From Agromyces fucosus (GTDB taxonomy: Bacteria; Actinomycetota; Actinomycetes; Actinomycetales; Microbacteriaceae): a stretch of 64,000 bases of DNA. Each line of letters opens with the position of its first letter. Positions within the stretch are counted from its first letter, which is position 1. The position numbers and the translations under genes are program-made. The stretch is taken from assembly GCF_004134865.1 (NCBI RefSeq), contig NZ_SDPO01000001.1:620001-684000 (forward strand), given 5' to 3'. Below are positions 33,204 through 41,029 of the stretch, piece after piece. The notes under the pieces are model-generated. The model did no database searches. It was not told where the DNA came from and saw nothing but the letters and a program-made list of their open reading frames with translations.

Positions 33204-33785
33204 TCAGTCGTCGGCGACACGCACCCGCACGTCGGCTCGGCGGGCGGGTGCGGTTCGGGCGACGTAGCGGCGCCACTGGCGCTCCCACAGGTCCCAGTAC
33301 GGGTCGAACGCACCGGCATCCCGTTCGAGCGCCCGGCGCTTGCGCACACGCGGTGATGCCTCTACCCACACCGCGAGCGTTTCGACCGGAGCAGTCGCCG
33401 CGAAGGCGCCGCAGCCTTCGACGATCAGCACCCGACCCGGCCGACTCCGTTCGATCGAGGCGACGCGTTCGGCCGCCCAGTCCCACCGGCCCCATCGCCC
33501 GACCGCGCCGCGTGCGTGACGCGCGACGAGCTCGTGCGCCACCGCGGCGCCGGCCGGCTCGAGGCCGTTCCAGCCGGGATAGACGTCGTCGAGACGCACG
33601 AGCTCGGGAGCAGGGCCCGGCCACGCCCGAAGGAGCGCGTCGGCAAGCGTGCTCTTGCCCGAACCGCTCGGTCCATCGATCGCCACGACCCGGGCGCCCG
33701 CAGTCCGGCACCGTTCGAGCACGACGCGTACTGCGGATGCCGCGGCGCCCGCCGCGGCGGCACCGCGCGGATCGCTCGCGCTCAC
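33204..33785 (-). CDS. P-loop kinase (uridine-kinase-like) in TPP-riboswitch operon
   Basis: A 193-residue ATP-dependent kinase of the uridine kinase/AAA-like P-loop type. Walker A is IDGPSGSGKST (36-46). LVRLDDVYPGWNG follows as the substrate-side strand, and RVLIVEGCGAF resembles a Walker B. A basic lid region follows (SPRVRKRRALERDAG). GTG 33785 overlaps the ykoC stop in a GTGA, so it is translated together with the transporter and is under the TPP riboswitch. Uridine kinase homologues are the nearest I recognise, but the operon suggests a phosphorylation step in thiamine or HMP salvage. That substrate is inference only. Confidence 0.82.
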   Translation of the reverse strand: MSASDPRGAAAAGAAASAVRVVLERCRTAGARVVAIDGPSGSGKSTLADALLRAWPGPAPELVRLDDVYPGWNGLEPAGAAVAHELVARHARGAVGRWGRWDWAAERVASIERSRPGRVLIVEGCGAFAATAPVETLAVWVEASPRVRKRRALERDAGAFDPYWDLWERQWRRYVARTAPARRADVRVRVADD

Positions 33786-34555
33786 GCCCACACCGCGTGG
33801 AAGGTTCCCGCCCAGACTGCGCAGCTGATCGCGAGGACCGCGATGGCCACGGCGATGCAGAGCAGCAGGGCATCCGGCCAGCCGACTCGCGACTCCCGCG
33901 CCCACGTCCGCGGGTGGTCGGAACCGAACCCTCGAGCCTCCATCGCAGTGGCGAGCTTGCTGCCGCGCCTGATCGCGAGCACGAGCAAGGCGAAGGCCAT
34001 CGTGGCGAACCTGCGGACCACGCCGTGATCGCCGATGCCGCGTGCGCGGCGCGACAGCGCCATCGCCCGCCAGTCCTCCATGAAGAGCCCCACGAGTCGC
34101 GCTCCAGCGAGCGCACCGAGCACGAAGCGACTCGGGAGCTTCGCGATCTGCGCGAGCCCGTCGGCGAGTTCGGTCGGATCGACGTTCATGAAGAGGAGCA
34201 CTGCGGGCAGCCCGATGGCGAGCACGCGCACGGTCACCGCGACCGCGAGCTCGATCGATCCATCGGTGATGCGGGCGAGCCAGAACGACCAGTACTCGGT
34301 CCCCTCCGGCTGGCCGTAGAGCAGCATGCTCAACCCGGCGATCGGTGCGGCGATGAGGATCGGCCATCCCCGTGCGATGAGCACCCTCGGGGTCACGCCG
34401 GCCATCGCGAAGAGCACGAGCTGCACGCCGAGTGCGACGGCGGCACTCACCCAGTCGACGGTAAGCAGCAGCGGAGTGGTGAGCAGCATCGCCGCGGCGA
34501 GCCGGCTCACGGGGTTCACCCGGTCGACGAGGTGCAGTCGCTGGGTCGCGATCAT
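33782..34555 (-). CDS. ykoC: ECF transporter T-component (YkoC)
   Basis: A 257-residue energy-coupling-factor transmembrane subunit. About six hydrophobic segments lie near 17-52, 60-80, 100-122, 140-165 and 225-250. The cytosolic coupling helix region has the two Ala-Arg-Gly type motifs: SRRARGIGDH and EARGFGSDHPR. It overlaps both neighbours by four bases (ATGA with ykoD, GTGA with the kinase). Couples ATP hydrolysis by the double ATPase to the S-component. Confidence 0.92.
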   Translation of the reverse strand: MIATQRLHLVDRVNPVSRLAAAMLLTTPLLLTVDWVSAAVALGVQLVLFAMAGVTPRVLIARGWPILIAAPIAGLSMLLYGQPEGTEYWSFWLARITDGSIELAVAVTVRVLAIGLPAVLLFMNVDPTELADGLAQIAKLPSRFVLGALAGARLVGLFMEDWRAMALSRRARGIGDHGVVRRFATMAFALLVLAIRRGSKLATAMEARGFGSDHPRTWARESRVGWPDALLLCIAVAIAVLAISCAVWAGTFHAVWA

Positions 34556-36042
34556 GCCGCAGCCTCCATGCGCAGGGCGTCGCTCCCGAGGTCGAGGTGC
34601 TGGTCGCCGAGCGCATCGAGGTAGGCGGCGTCATGGCTCACCGAGAGCAGCGTCGTGCCCTCGTCGACGAGACCCCTCAGCAGCGTCACGAGTTCGATCC
34701 AGGTCAATCGGTCCTGCCCGAACGTCGGCTCGTCGAGGATCACCACGCCGGGCTGCGAGACGAGCGCGCATCCGACGGTGAGCCGCCGCTGCTCGCCGCC
34801 CGACAGCGTGAAGGGGTTCGCCTCGGCGAGGCGATCGAGGCCCAGTCGCTCGAGCACCTCACGGGTGCGCCGAGCGGTCGTCGCGGCATCGAGTCCGAGT
34901 GCGCGAGGTGCCACCTCGAGTTCGCGATGCACGGTCGACGCGACGAATTGGTGCTCGGGCTCCTGGAAGACGGTGCCGATCCGCGAGAGGAGCTCGCGCG
35001 ATCGCCATCGGATGGGGTCCGTCTTGAGGCCGCGTGCCAATGCCTCCGAGGCGCGCACGCGACCGCCGAGCGGTGGCAGCAGGCCGCCCATCGTGAGCGC
35101 GAGCGTCGACTTGCCCGCACCGTTCGGACCGGTGAGCACCGTAGACGCCGCCCGCGGCAGCGCGAGCGAGAGATCGCTGCGCACGACGGCGTCGCTCCGT
35201 CGCCCGATGGCGAGACCGATGCCCTCGAGGTCGACGACGGATGCCGCGGGCACGGGCCGTGCGGCCGACACCGCCGGTGGCACGCCCGGAACCCAGACGC
35301 CGGCTGCGAGCAGCGTGTCCCGCTGCGTCGAGATGACCTCCTGCGGCTCGCCGTCGGCGATGAGACGCCCATCACGGCCGAGCACCACGACCCGGGTGAC
35401 GAGATCGATCCAGACGTCGACGCGGTGCTCGACCACGACGAACGTCGCGCCCGTGCGATCGAGCGTGCGAGCAACGGCCTGCCGCACCTCGTGGACGCCT
35501 GCAGGATCGAGGTTGGCCGTCGGCTCGTCGAGGAGCAGCAGGCCCGGGCCCATCGCGAGCGCACCGGCGAGGGCGAGCCGCTGCTTCTGACCACCGGAGA
35601 GTGCACTCGTCGAGTGGTCGAGTGGGAGGTCGAGACCGACCTCGTCGAGGGCTCGACGCGCGCGCGGCCAGATCTCGTCGCGCGGAATGCCGAGGTTCTC
35701 GCACCCGAACGCCACGTCGTCGCCGACCCTCGCGAGGATCACCTGCGAGTCGGGATCCTGCAGAACGAGGCTCGCCCGACCGCGTACGGCGCCGGGCCAC
35801 TCGCCGTCGATGAGGAGGGAGCCGAACTCCTCACCCTCCTCGGCCCCGCCGTGAACTCCGGCGAGCGCGTGCAGGAGGGTCGACTTGCCCGACCCGGATG
35901 GCCCGAGCAGCAGGACCCGCTCCCCCGGCGAGACGACGAGGTCGATGCGGTCGAGCGCGGTTCGCTTGCGACCGGCATGCCGCCACCCCCACCCGCGCGC
36001 CTCCACGCGCGCGGGTCGGGTGGTTTCGGAAACGCGCCCCAC
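34552..36042 (-). CDS. ykoD: ECF transporter duplicated ATPase (YkoD)
   Basis: A 496-residue protein with two complete ABC ATPase domains fused. NBD1 has GPSGSGKST, signature LSGGQKQRLALAG and Walker B LLLLDEPTANLDP. NBD2 has GPNGAGKST, LSGGEQRRLTVG and VVILDEPTFGQDR. GTG 36042 is one base after the ykoE stop and gives MGRVSETTRP; longer readings run antisense-like through ykoE. Known YkoEDC systems, found with TPP riboswitches, are assigned to hydroxymethylpyrimidine or thiamine uptake. Confidence 0.93.
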   Translation of the reverse strand: MGRVSETTRPARVEARGWGWRHAGRKRTALDRIDLVVSPGERVLLLGPSGSGKSTLLHALAGVHGGAEEGEEFGSLLIDGEWPGAVRGRASLVLQDPDSQVILARVGDDVAFGCENLGIPRDEIWPRARRALDEVGLDLPLDHSTSALSGGQKQRLALAGALAMGPGLLLLDEPTANLDPAGVHEVRQAVARTLDRTGATFVVVEHRVDVWIDLVTRVVVLGRDGRLIADGEPQEVISTQRDTLLAAGVWVPGVPPAVSAARPVPAASVVDLEGIGLAIGRRSDAVVRSDLSLALPRAASTVLTGPNGAGKSTLALTMGGLLPPLGGRVRASEALARGLKTDPIRWRSRELLSRIGTVFQEPEHQFVASTVHRELEVAPRALGLDAATTARRTREVLERLGLDRLAEANPFTLSGGEQRRLTVGCALVSQPGVVILDEPTFGQDRLTWIELVTLLRGLVDEGTTLLSVSHDAAYLDALGDQHLDLGSDALRMEAAA

Positions 36043-36043
36043 G

Positions 36044-36679
36044 TCAGACTCGTTGCGCCACGTCTTGACCGGCGGCGAAGCGACTGAGAGCACCCGTCGC
36101 AGCGAGACCGCGCACGATGAGCCAGCCGAGGAGCCCTGCGAGCACGGCACCCGAGATGACGACGGTCGTGAAGTAGAGCCCGAGGAACTCGGCCGACTTC
36201 GCGAGGTTGCCCGAGACGAAGAGCTCGAGCGTCCACGCCGCTGCGCCGGCGGCCGCACCCGCGAGCATCGCGGGCACGAGGCCGAAGCGGCGGTAGGCGA
36301 AGATCGCGAACACCAGTTCGGCGCCGAGACCCTGTGCCAGGCCCGAGTAGATCGTCTCGATGCCCCACTGGTTGCCGACGAGCGCCGAGACGATCGCCGC
36401 GAGGAGTTCGACGAAGAGCGCCGCACCCGGCTTGCGGATGATCAGCCCGCCGAGCACGCCGCCGATGAGCCAGATGCCGACGGCGACGCCGCCGAGCCCG
36501 GGCGTGAGGGCATCGGCCGCGCTGAACCATGCGTAGCCGACGTTGTTCCAGAACAGGAACAGGAGCCCGGTCGCGACGCCGATGACGCTGGCGACGACGA
36601 TGTCGACGACCCGCCAGCGCAGGTCGCGTGACGTGCGGGGGGTGGAGGGGCTGCTGGTTTCTGATGCTGCAGTGTGCAC
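36044..36679 (-). CDS. ykoE: ECF transporter S-component for thiamine/HMP (YkoE)
   Basis: A 211-residue substrate-binding membrane subunit with about six hydrophobic segments. The YAWFSAADALTPGLGGVAVGIWLIGGVLGGLIIRKPGAALFVELLAA block is the hallmark of YkoE. The internal GTG 36679 is chosen because AAAGGG lies seven bases upstream and because an SD-sequestering hairpin covers exactly that SD; the GTG 33 bases earlier is part of that hairpin. The riboswitch leader directly precedes it. Confidence 0.93.
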   Translation of the reverse strand: MHTAASETSSPSTPRTSRDLRWRVVDIVVASVIGVATGLLFLFWNNVGYAWFSAADALTPGLGGVAVGIWLIGGVLGGLIIRKPGAALFVELLAAIVSALVGNQWGIETIYSGLAQGLGAELVFAIFAYRRFGLVPAMLAGAAAGAAAWTLELFVSGNLAKSAEFLGLYFTTVVISGAVLAGLLGWLIVRGLAATGALSRFAAGQDVAQRV

Positions 36680-36682
36680 TGT

Positions 36683-36713
36683 CGTGCCCTTTCGATTCGT
36701 GGAAAGAGGCACG
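36683..36713 (-). promoter_or_regulatory. SD-sequestering hairpin of the TPP riboswitch expression platform
   Basis: On the minus strand CGTGCCTCTTTC (36713-36702) pairs with GAAAGGGCACG (36693-36683) with one bulged T and an 8-base loop. The second arm contains the AAAGGG Shine-Dalgarno of ykoE, so closing the hairpin blocks translation. Confidence 0.65.
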
Positions 36714-36732
36714 GGAAATTGAGATGTGGTTG

Positions 36733-36822
36733 GCCTCCCTGCGCTGGCATGACCCAGATCAGGTTCGACGGTCGAAGGTTGAGAACCTTCCTCTCAGCCC
36801 GGCTCACCGGACTCCCGTGTTC
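36733..36822 (-). promoter_or_regulatory. TPP riboswitch (THI element)
   Basis: On the minus strand the leader reads GGGAGTCCGGTGAGCCGGGC then CTGAGAGG, a small hairpin AAGGTTCTCAACCTT, and CGAACCTGATCTGGGTCATG then CCAGCGCAGGGAGG. The CTGAGAG and ACCTGATCTGGGT...GCGNAGGGA cores are the conserved TPP-binding elements, complete. Binding of thiamine pyrophosphate represses the downstream genes. Confidence 0.97.
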
Positions 36823-36829
36823 GAGCACG

Positions 36830-36835
36830 AGTATA
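36830..36835 (-). promoter_or_regulatory. -10 TATACT of the TPP-riboswitch operon
   Basis: TATACT lies just upstream of the riboswitch aptamer, placing the transcript start near 36823. Confidence 0.55.
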
Positions 36836-36890
36836 CGCCGATGGCCCGAGCGACGACGGCCACGACCCCTCGCGCGACCGCAGGACGGCC

Positions 36891-37223
36891 TCAGCGCTTG
36901 AGCGCGCGGATGACCATTCGCAGCGCCTTGCCGGTGACCCAGACGAGGGGCGTGGCGACGAGCAGGAGACCGATGAGGTTCGGTTCGAAGCGCACATCGC
37001 CCGAGCGTCCGACGTATGCGCCGAGCGGAATGGAGAGTCCGCCACCGCCGCCACCGCCCGCCTGGTCGCCAGCTCCGTCGGAGCCGCTCCCCGCGCCGAA
37101 GCCGTAGTATCCGAGCGCGACGGGCACGACCGTCGTGCCGTCGATGTCGACGGCATCGCCGTACGAGGTCTTCACGCCGACGCCGGCGACGGTCTCGGCA
37201 AGGTCCAGAACGAGTTCAGCCAT
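36891..37223 (-). CDS. GerW/YtfJ-family small membrane-linked protein
   Basis: A 110-residue protein resembling GerW/YtfJ-type proteins of Gram-positive bacteria. It has VGVKTSYGDAVDIDGTTVVPVALGYYGFGAGSG, a Gly-rich stretch near 58-64, GLSIPLGAYV, and one C-terminal hydrophobic segment (about 82-102). In Bacillus the family is linked to spore germination; here no sporulation is expected and the role is unknown. Leaderless start. It lies upstream of the TPP operon but has its own promoter. Confidence 0.82.
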   Translation of the reverse strand: MAELVLDLAETVAGVGVKTSYGDAVDIDGTTVVPVALGYYGFGAGSGSDGAGDQAGGGGGGGLSIPLGAYVGRSGDVRFEPNLIGLLLVATPLVWVTGKALRMVIRALKR

Positions 37224-37229
37224 GGGTCC

Positions 37230-37235
37230 ACGCTA
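37230..37235 (-). promoter_or_regulatory. -10 TAGCGT, leaderless GerW-like gene
   Basis: TAGCGT, six bases (GGACCC) and ATG 37223. Confidence 0.6.
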
Positions 37236-37286
37236 CCCGCGCGCCCCTCCGCGAACCACCCCTTGCGGGAATCGCCGGTAGCGTGT

Positions 37287-38552
37287 TCAGCGGACGTCGC
37301 CGCGGTCGGGATCCTTGCGACGCGACGACTCGACTCGTTCTGCCGCACGGCTCACGAGCGACGCCGGGCGCACTGCCCCGCGACCGAACCGTGCGGTCAC
37401 CTCATCGATCGTGCGTTCGGCCTCGCGCCATTCCTCGTCGGGGTCCCACAGCATGGCGCCGCTCCCCGAGGGCCGTAGCTGCTCGGCCCGCACCCCGATC
37501 AGACGGATGCGGGCACCATCGCCGGCGAGCTCGCCGAGCGCAGCGGATGCCTCGTCGTAGATGCGCCTCGCGACGTCGGTCGGCTCCCCCAGGGTGCGCG
37601 ACCGCGTGACGGTTCGGAAGTCGCCGTACCGAAGCTTCAGCACGACCGTGCGGCCCACGACACCCGCACGTCGGAGCCGCACCGCGACGTCGTCGGAGAG
37701 CCGCAGCAACTCGCGCCGCAACTGCTCGAGATCGGTGAGGTCGTACCCGAACGTGACCTCGTGCCCGATGCTCTTCTCCTCACGCCCGGTGACGACGTCG
37801 CGGGCGTCGATGCCCATCGACAGGTGGGCCAGCTTCGCGGCGAGTGCGGGCCCGAGAGCCCGCTGCAGCGCGTCGCCCGGCATGGCGGCCACATCGCCGA
37901 CCGTGCGGAGCCCGATGCGGGTGAGCGATTCCTCGGTGACCTTGCCGACGCCCCAGAGCGCGGAGACCGGCAGCGGGTGCAGGAACTCGAGTGTGCGGTC
38001 GGCCGGAACGACGAGCATGCCGTCGGGCTTGGCACGGCTCGAGGCCACCTTCGCGACGAACTTCGTGGCCGCGACACCCACCGAGCAGGTGAGGCCGGTC
38101 TCGTCGTGCACGCGCCGACGCAGGCGCCACGCGATCTCGGCAGGGCTGCCGTGGAGCCGGCGGGCACCCGAGACGTCGAGGAACGCCTCGTCGATCGAGA
38201 GCTTCTCGACGAGCGGCGTCACCTCTTCGAAGATATTCATCACCCGGCGCGAATACTCGGTGTAGCTCGCGTAGTCGCCGCGCAGCACGACTGCGTTCGG
38301 ACAGCGTTGCAGCGCGAGCGACATGGGCATGGCCGAGTTCACGCCGTATCGTCGCGCCTCGTAGCTGGCCGCCGACACGACACCGCGGCCTGCCGTTCCC
38401 CCGACGAGCACCGGCTTGCCGCGCAGATCGGGCCGTTTCAGCAGTTCGACGGAGACGAAGAACGCATCCATGTCGACGTGCAGGATCGGTGTCGCCGAAT
38501 CGTCGACCGGACCGGTGGTCACTTGGCGCGACGAGCCGTCCTGCTTGCTCAT
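37287..38552 (-). CDS. dinB: DNA polymerase IV (Y family)
   Basis: A 421-residue error-prone translesion polymerase. The palm starts with ILHVDMDAFFVSVE, with catalytic Asp and the steric-gate-type residues. SIDEAFLDVSG holds the second catalytic Asp-Glu pair. The thumb has HhH-type GVGKVTEESLTRIGLRTVGDVA, followed by the little finger (EEKSIGHEVTFGYDLTDLEQL). No beta-clamp motif QLSLF-like sequence is obvious at the C-terminus, which ends in a basic tail RVESSRRKDPDRGDVR. Leaderless start; no LexA box was seen. Confidence 0.95.
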   Translation of the reverse strand: MSKQDGSSRQVTTGPVDDSATPILHVDMDAFFVSVELLKRPDLRGKPVLVGGTAGRGVVSAASYEARRYGVNSAMPMSLALQRCPNAVVLRGDYASYTEYSRRVMNIFEEVTPLVEKLSIDEAFLDVSGARRLHGSPAEIAWRLRRRVHDETGLTCSVGVAATKFVAKVASSRAKPDGMLVVPADRTLEFLHPLPVSALWGVGKVTEESLTRIGLRTVGDVAAMPGDALQRALGPALAAKLAHLSMGIDARDVVTGREEKSIGHEVTFGYDLTDLEQLRRELLRLSDDVAVRLRRAGVVGRTVVLKLRYGDFRTVTRSRTLGEPTDVARRIYDEASAALGELAGDGARIRLIGVRAEQLRPSGSGAMLWDPDEEWREAERTIDEVTARFGRGAVRPASLVSRAAERVESSRRKDPDRGDVR

Positions 38553-38558
38553 GGTGCG

Positions 38559-38564
38559 ACCCTA
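38559..38564 (-). promoter_or_regulatory. -10 TAGGGT of leaderless dinB
   Basis: TAGGGT, six bases (CGCACC) and ATG 38552. Confidence 0.6.
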
Positions 38565-38597
38565 TCCGTTGCCGCCGTCATCGCCGGCCACGAAGCC

Positions 38598-38646
38598 GCG
38601 GAGGCCCCCGCTCGCGAAGCGAATCACTTCGGAAGAGGGCCTCCGC
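38598..38646 (-). terminator. Terminator after fucosidase gene
   Basis: GCGGAGGCCC (38598-38607) pairs perfectly with GGGCCTCCGC (38637-38646). The 29-base loop is long and contains a minor CTCGCGAAGCGA stem. Confidence 0.65.
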
Positions 38647-38683
38647 TGCCGCAACTCGCTCGCGGCATCAGGCTAGCCGGGCG

Positions 38684-40876
38684 TCATCCGCCGCAGGTCT
38701 TCGAGGCGTACGCGGCATCCGTTGTCGTCGTCACCGGGGCACCGCCGACGGTGGCCGTCGCTTCGACCGAGACGGCGCCTGCGGCGACGGTGACCGCGCG
38801 GGTCGTGAACGAATGCACGGCACTCGCGTCCGGTGCGACCGCGGCGAACGACTTCGTGCCGAACGGCGACTCGAAGGTCACGGCCGCCGGCACGTCCTCG
38901 TTGTTCCGAGCGCGCACGGTCACGAACGCCTTGCCGCCCAAGCAACGTGCCGTCGCCTCGACGGAGACGTCGAGGGTGCGCGTCGTCGGGTAGACGGCGA
39001 CTTCCGGCAGAGCCAGGTAGTTGGTGCCCGCGAGCTGCACCATCACGTAGCGTCCGTCGACCGGCGTCGCGACCGAGGTCGGAACGGCCATCTGCCCGGT
39101 GTCGTGGTGCGACCACACACCCGGCACGGCCGCCTGCTGCTCGGGCGTCAGCGACGTGTCGAACGGTTCCTTCGAGATGAACAGGTAGTAGTCGGTGTTC
39201 CGCGCGGTGCAGCAGTCCGTCCGGTTGTAGAGCTCGACGCCCGAGAGCCCGGTCACCGCCCCCAGGTCGAGCTGCCACCAGGCGTTCTTCTCGGAGTTCG
39301 TGTGCGCGAACGTCGAGAAGTTGCCGTCGACGCCTCTCGACGCCGAGAGGGCCGTCCCGGCATCCGTGTAGGTGCTCGACTGAGTCGCGGGCTTGCCGAC
39401 GGCGATGTTCTCACCCGGCGGATTCTGGCGCATCTCGCCGATCTCGGCGAGTCGCGCCAGGTGCGATGCCGGGATGCTGCCGTCCTTGTCGGGACCGACG
39501 TTCAACAGGTAGAGCGAGTTGCCTGCGTTCAGGCGGTTCAGCGAACTCACGATCGCTCGCGCGCTCTTCGGCGCGCCGGTGCTCGTCGTGTGGAACCAGG
39601 TCGAGTTCGCGTCGAGCGTGTCCGAGGCGTCCTTGGGCCGGGGGTCGTCAGCCGGAGGGAACCCCTGCACCGGAACCTCCCAGACCAGGACATCGGTCGT
39701 GGCGAGGTCGGAGAAGTGATCGTTGTTCGCCACGACGGTCTCGGGCGAGACCTGGTGGATGAACTCGCGCAGGCCCGCGTACTCCACCTGTGAGTACGGG
39801 ATGTGCCACCCCCAGCCGTCGAACCAGAGGTAGTCGATGGTGCCGTACCGGGTGAGGATCTCCCGGAGCTGGTTCTTGATGAGCGAGACGGGTTCGCCGT
39901 TGTGGCGATCCCAGATGGAGAAGTAGAGCCCGACGCTGAGATCGGCGTCGCGCATCGCCTGCACGTAGTCGCCGACGAGATCGCCCTCACCGCCCTGGTA
40001 CGGGCTGTTCGCGATGGAGTAGTCCGAGTAGCGCGTGGGCCAGAGCGCGTGACCGTCGTGGTGCTTGGCGGTCAGCACGCCGAAGTCCATTCCGGCCGAG
40101 GTCATGGCATCGGTCCACACCGCCGGGTCGACATCGGCGCCCGGGTTGAATGCGCTCGCGGGGGTGTTGGGATCCGCCCACTGCACGTTCGTCATCGTGC
40201 CCATGCCGTAGTGCAGGAACATGCCGAACTGGTTCTCGGCGACGAACTCCGCGCCCTCCGCGGTTCCGTCGCTCGGCGCGAGCGTCTCGTCGCCGAATGC
40301 CTGGACCTCTGCCAGGGCGAGCGGGCCGGTACCGGCCGATTGGATGCGCATGTGACGCGCCTGTTCGCCCAGCTCCACTGAGATCGGGCCCGCGGCCGGC
40401 GCCGTGACGTGCTCGGCACTCACGCCCGGCTGCGACAGTGTGGCAGCCAGGTCCTCCGACGCGAACGGCATCGTCGACGTCAGCACGTAGAAGTCGTCGA
40501 GCTGTTGAGACGCTCCGGAGCCCTGAGAGATGTCGAGGCGTTCGATCAGCTTGACGGCACCGAGGTCTGCGCCCCACCACGCGTTCTCATCGTCACCGGT
40601 CAGCGCGACGCTGCCACCGTCGGTGTCGCCGTCCTGCGCGTACTCGGCGATGCGATCGCCCTGCGTCGAACTCTGGGAGGTGCGCGCCGCAGCAAGGAGG
40701 TTGCGGAGCTCCTGCGTTCCGGGATCGACGGCGGCGCGCGCTGAGCTGATCACCGGCTCTGCGGCGAATGCGGTGGTCACCGGTGGCAACACGAGCGCAG
40801 CGACGGCGGCACCCGTCACCAGCAATCGCGTCGATCGGCGACCTCGGACGGTCCTTCTCGTTTCAACAGACAACAC
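38684..40876 (-). CDS. Secreted alpha-L-fucosidase (GH29) with F5/8C-type domains
   Basis: A 730-residue extracellular hydrolase that releases L-fucose from glycans. A signal peptide of about 40 residues (TRLLVTGAAVAALVLPPVTTAFA) precedes a discoidin-like F5/8 type C domain (about 55-200). The GH29 barrel (about 210-490) starts AEFVAENQFGMFLHYG and has FGVLTAKHHDGHALWPT and the nucleophile Asp in YGTIDYLWFDGWG. A second F5/8C-like domain (about 500-640) and a C-terminal beta domain follow. The start is GTG 40876 after AAGGGG. It is monocistronic with an operator-bearing promoter. No transporter, kinase or regulator of fucose use is adjacent. Confidence 0.92.
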   Translation of the reverse strand: MLSVETRRTVRGRRSTRLLVTGAAVAALVLPPVTTAFAAEPVISSARAAVDPGTQELRNLLAAARTSQSSTQGDRIAEYAQDGDTDGGSVALTGDDENAWWGADLGAVKLIERLDISQGSGASQQLDDFYVLTSTMPFASEDLAATLSQPGVSAEHVTAPAAGPISVELGEQARHMRIQSAGTGPLALAEVQAFGDETLAPSDGTAEGAEFVAENQFGMFLHYGMGTMTNVQWADPNTPASAFNPGADVDPAVWTDAMTSAGMDFGVLTAKHHDGHALWPTRYSDYSIANSPYQGGEGDLVGDYVQAMRDADLSVGLYFSIWDRHNGEPVSLIKNQLREILTRYGTIDYLWFDGWGWHIPYSQVEYAGLREFIHQVSPETVVANNDHFSDLATTDVLVWEVPVQGFPPADDPRPKDASDTLDANSTWFHTTSTGAPKSARAIVSSLNRLNAGNSLYLLNVGPDKDGSIPASHLARLAEIGEMRQNPPGENIAVGKPATQSSTYTDAGTALSASRGVDGNFSTFAHTNSEKNAWWQLDLGAVTGLSGVELYNRTDCCTARNTDYYLFISKEPFDTSLTPEQQAAVPGVWSHHDTGQMAVPTSVATPVDGRYVMVQLAGTNYLALPEVAVYPTTRTLDVSVEATARCLGGKAFVTVRARNNEDVPAAVTFESPFGTKSFAAVAPDASAVHSFTTRAVTVAAGAVSVEATATVGGAPVTTTTDAAYASKTCGG

Positions 40877-40932
40877 TGTCCCCTTCTCGAAATGGTGCGT
40901 TCACTTGGCACCATATCGAGCTGGGCACATCG

Positions 40933-40961
40933 AGTCTATTTCCTATAGGAAACGATGGAAA
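40933..40961 (-). promoter_or_regulatory. Fucosidase promoter with palindromic operator in the spacer
   Basis: On the minus strand: -35 TTTCCA (40961-40956), a 17-base spacer, and -10 TAGACT (40938-40933). The spacer contains the perfect 14-bp palindrome TTTCCTATAGGAAA (40952-40939) that abuts the -10. This is the layout of a repressor operator. AGGAAA half-sites resemble ROK/NagC-type operators; the regulator is inferred. Confidence 0.75.
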
Positions 40962-41029
40962 CTTGGTCTGCCGCCATTCGGCCCGACTCCTTCGCCGAAT
41001 CGTTCCTCGCTCGTGACGACCTCAGCGGG

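Noticed and set aside
36679-36712. ykoE start at GTG 36712
   Set aside because: No SD precedes it and it lies in the arm of the SD-sequestering hairpin. GTG 36679 has AAAGGG at proper spacing.
37287-38564. LexA-box control of dinB
   Set aside because: No SOS box of the CGAACNNNNGTTCG type is present in the gap upstream of dinB.
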